From IMG/VR virus record IMGVR_UViG_3300028596_000044, positions 1-32,352 of that record: DNA of 32,352 bases. One strand, given 5' to 3'. The notes under the pieces were generated by a model, which saw only the letters and a list, made by a program, of their open reading frames with translations, was not told where the DNA came from and ran no database searches. Position numbers and translations under genes: made by a program. Positions 32,062-32,352 of this stretch are shown here, piece after piece. Numbering within the stretch: position 1 is the first letter of the stretch; the number at the start of each line of letters is the position of its first letter. The DNA comes from a virus.

Positions 32062-32083
32062 GTGGAACTAAGTTGTGGAACTA
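32062..32083. repeat. Two direct repeats GTGGAACTA, 13-bp period
   Basis: The 9-mer GTGGAACTA occurs at 32062-32070 and 32075-32083, between the tRNA-like element and the polymerase gene. Its period is close to one helical turn plus two bases. It may be a regulator binding site for the replication unit. Confidence 0.45.
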
Positions 32084-32086
32084 GCG

Positions 32087-32163
32087 TGGATGACCAGGAA
32101 TCGAACCTGGAGCAAGCTTCCAACACACCGTTGCTTGCTTCCGGCCTGGTGTGGCCTCATCCA
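32087..32163 (-). tRNA. tRNA-like cloverleaf without a canonical anticodon arm
   Basis: On the minus strand the acceptor arms TGGATGA and TCATCCA pair perfectly (7 bp), and the T arm is ideal: CCAGG-TTCGATT-CCTGG. The D-position stem is GGCC-ACACCA-GGCC. The third arm is AGCAAGC/GCTTGCT, 7 bp, abutting the T arm with no variable loop, and closes a 15-nt loop (AACGGTGTGTTGGAA) instead of a 7-nt anticodon loop. GTG at its centre would suggest His, and the next base C fits His position 73, but U33 is missing and no CCA is encoded. It could be a degenerate tRNA or a tRNA-like regulatory RNA. Confidence 0.5.
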
Positions 32164-32190
32164 ACCCTCGATGATACCCTCGAGGATGGG

Positions 32191-32229
32191 GAACCCCCGG
32201 CCACCATTCGGGTTGATGACCGGGGGTTC
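32191..32229 (-). terminator. Hairpin downstream of the right-edge gene
   Basis: GAACCCCCGG (32191-32200) and CCGGGGGTTC (32220-32229) form a 10-bp stem around a 19-nt loop, just after the stop of the gene at 32237. No U-tract follows. It should end or reduce read-through into the tRNA-like element. Confidence 0.55.
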
Positions 32230-32236
32230 GTCTGTG

Positions 32237-32352
32237 TCAGGCGCGGGCCGGACGCTTGCGTGCCGACGCGGCCGGAGCCTTCGCCGCTGCTGCTCGAGCG
32301 GGACGCTTCGCCGGAGCGGGCTTCTCGGCGGGAGCCGCCTTCGCCTTCGGTG
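32237..32352 (-). CDS. Basic Ala/Lys/Pro-rich C-terminus of a DNA-binding-type protein (N-terminus beyond the right edge)
   Basis: Partial. The last 38 codons encode a chain of A, K, P and R (PKAKAAPAEKPAPAKRPAR, then RKRPARA at the end), like the tails of HupB- and histone H1-like proteins. Too short for an ORF cut-off. It may be a phage nucleoid or DNA-binding protein; no folded domain is in view. Confidence 0.6.
   Translation of the reverse strand, partial: PKAKAAPAEKPAPAKRPARAAAAKAPAASARKRPARA

Larger units (their letters stand above)
1638..32156. repeat. Dispersed 8-mer GTGTGGCC, 32 copies
   Basis: Copies read GTGTGGCC on the plus strand at 1638, 2575, 3710, 5885, 6643, 8595, 10042, 11095, 13520, 16192, 17484, 18241, 20527, 21301, 22707, 23825, 24290, 25113, 30161, 30924 and 32149. 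They read GGCCACAC at 4959, 9283, 11534, 14643, 16831, 18855, 21403, 23513, 26134, 27894 and 30853. Both orientations occur in genes and gaps. Hand-counted, so one or two may be missed. Confidence 0.85.

Noticed and set aside
32087-32110. tRNA 3'-half as a phage attachment site (attP)
   Set aside because: No integrase or excise gene is in the window, and the 5' acceptor arm is also present, so a whole tRNA-like unit explains it better.

Overview
The window is the structural, lysis and replication core of a tailed double-stranded DNA phage with a long non-contractile tail (siphovirus). High GC content, dense ATGA/GTGA/TGATG gene overlaps, frequent GTG and TTG starts, and a PolA / RepA-like / Cas4-like / Sak4-like replication set suggest an actinobacterial host. 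A Microbacterium- or Gordonia-type host is a guess; the genus cannot be read from the sequence. No integrase, repressor or CRISPR is visible.

Layout. (1) 1-1576, minus strand: four small genes, including a DUF2786 protein cut by the left edge. (2) 1577-1974: a divergent non-coding interval with promoters facing outward. (3) 1975-23407, plus strand: two small unknown genes, terminase small and large subunits, portal, MuF-like protein, scaffold, major capsid, head-tail connectors, tail tube, tail assembly chaperones with a probable -1 frameshift, tape measure, Dit, LamG-Tal protein, minor tail proteins including one with a glycoside hydrolase 18 domain, endolysin, and two membrane proteins (holin and DUF2746-like). 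(4) 23424-23455: hairpin terminator between convergent units. (5) 32040 down to 23471, minus strand: DNA polymerase I, Cas4/RecB-type exonuclease, Sak4-like ATPase, an acidic protein with a HeH/LEM motif and basic tail, a VRR-NUC nuclease, a primase-helicase fusion, two membrane proteins, a zinc-ribbon protein and two small proteins. (6) The right edge has a tRNA-like element, a hairpin terminator and the basic C-terminus of another minus-strand gene.

Three layers of structure go beyond the gene list. First, the 8-mer GTGTGGCC occurs 32 times by hand count, about once per kb, on both strands, in all modules, in genes and in gaps; composition alone predicts about two. Second, a recurrent promoter TTTGCG-N18-TAAACT precedes at least seven genes (ten candidates in all). 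It feeds either leaderless mRNAs, with ATG 6-7 nt after the -10, or mRNAs sharing a CA-rich leader that starts near UACCAACACACC. Third, the tRNA-like element near 32.1 kb lacks a canonical anticodon arm and instead shows a 15-nt loop containing GGTGTGTTGG, a perfect 10-nt complement to that shared leader. This suggests a phage-encoded trans-acting riboregulator, which is a hypothesis.
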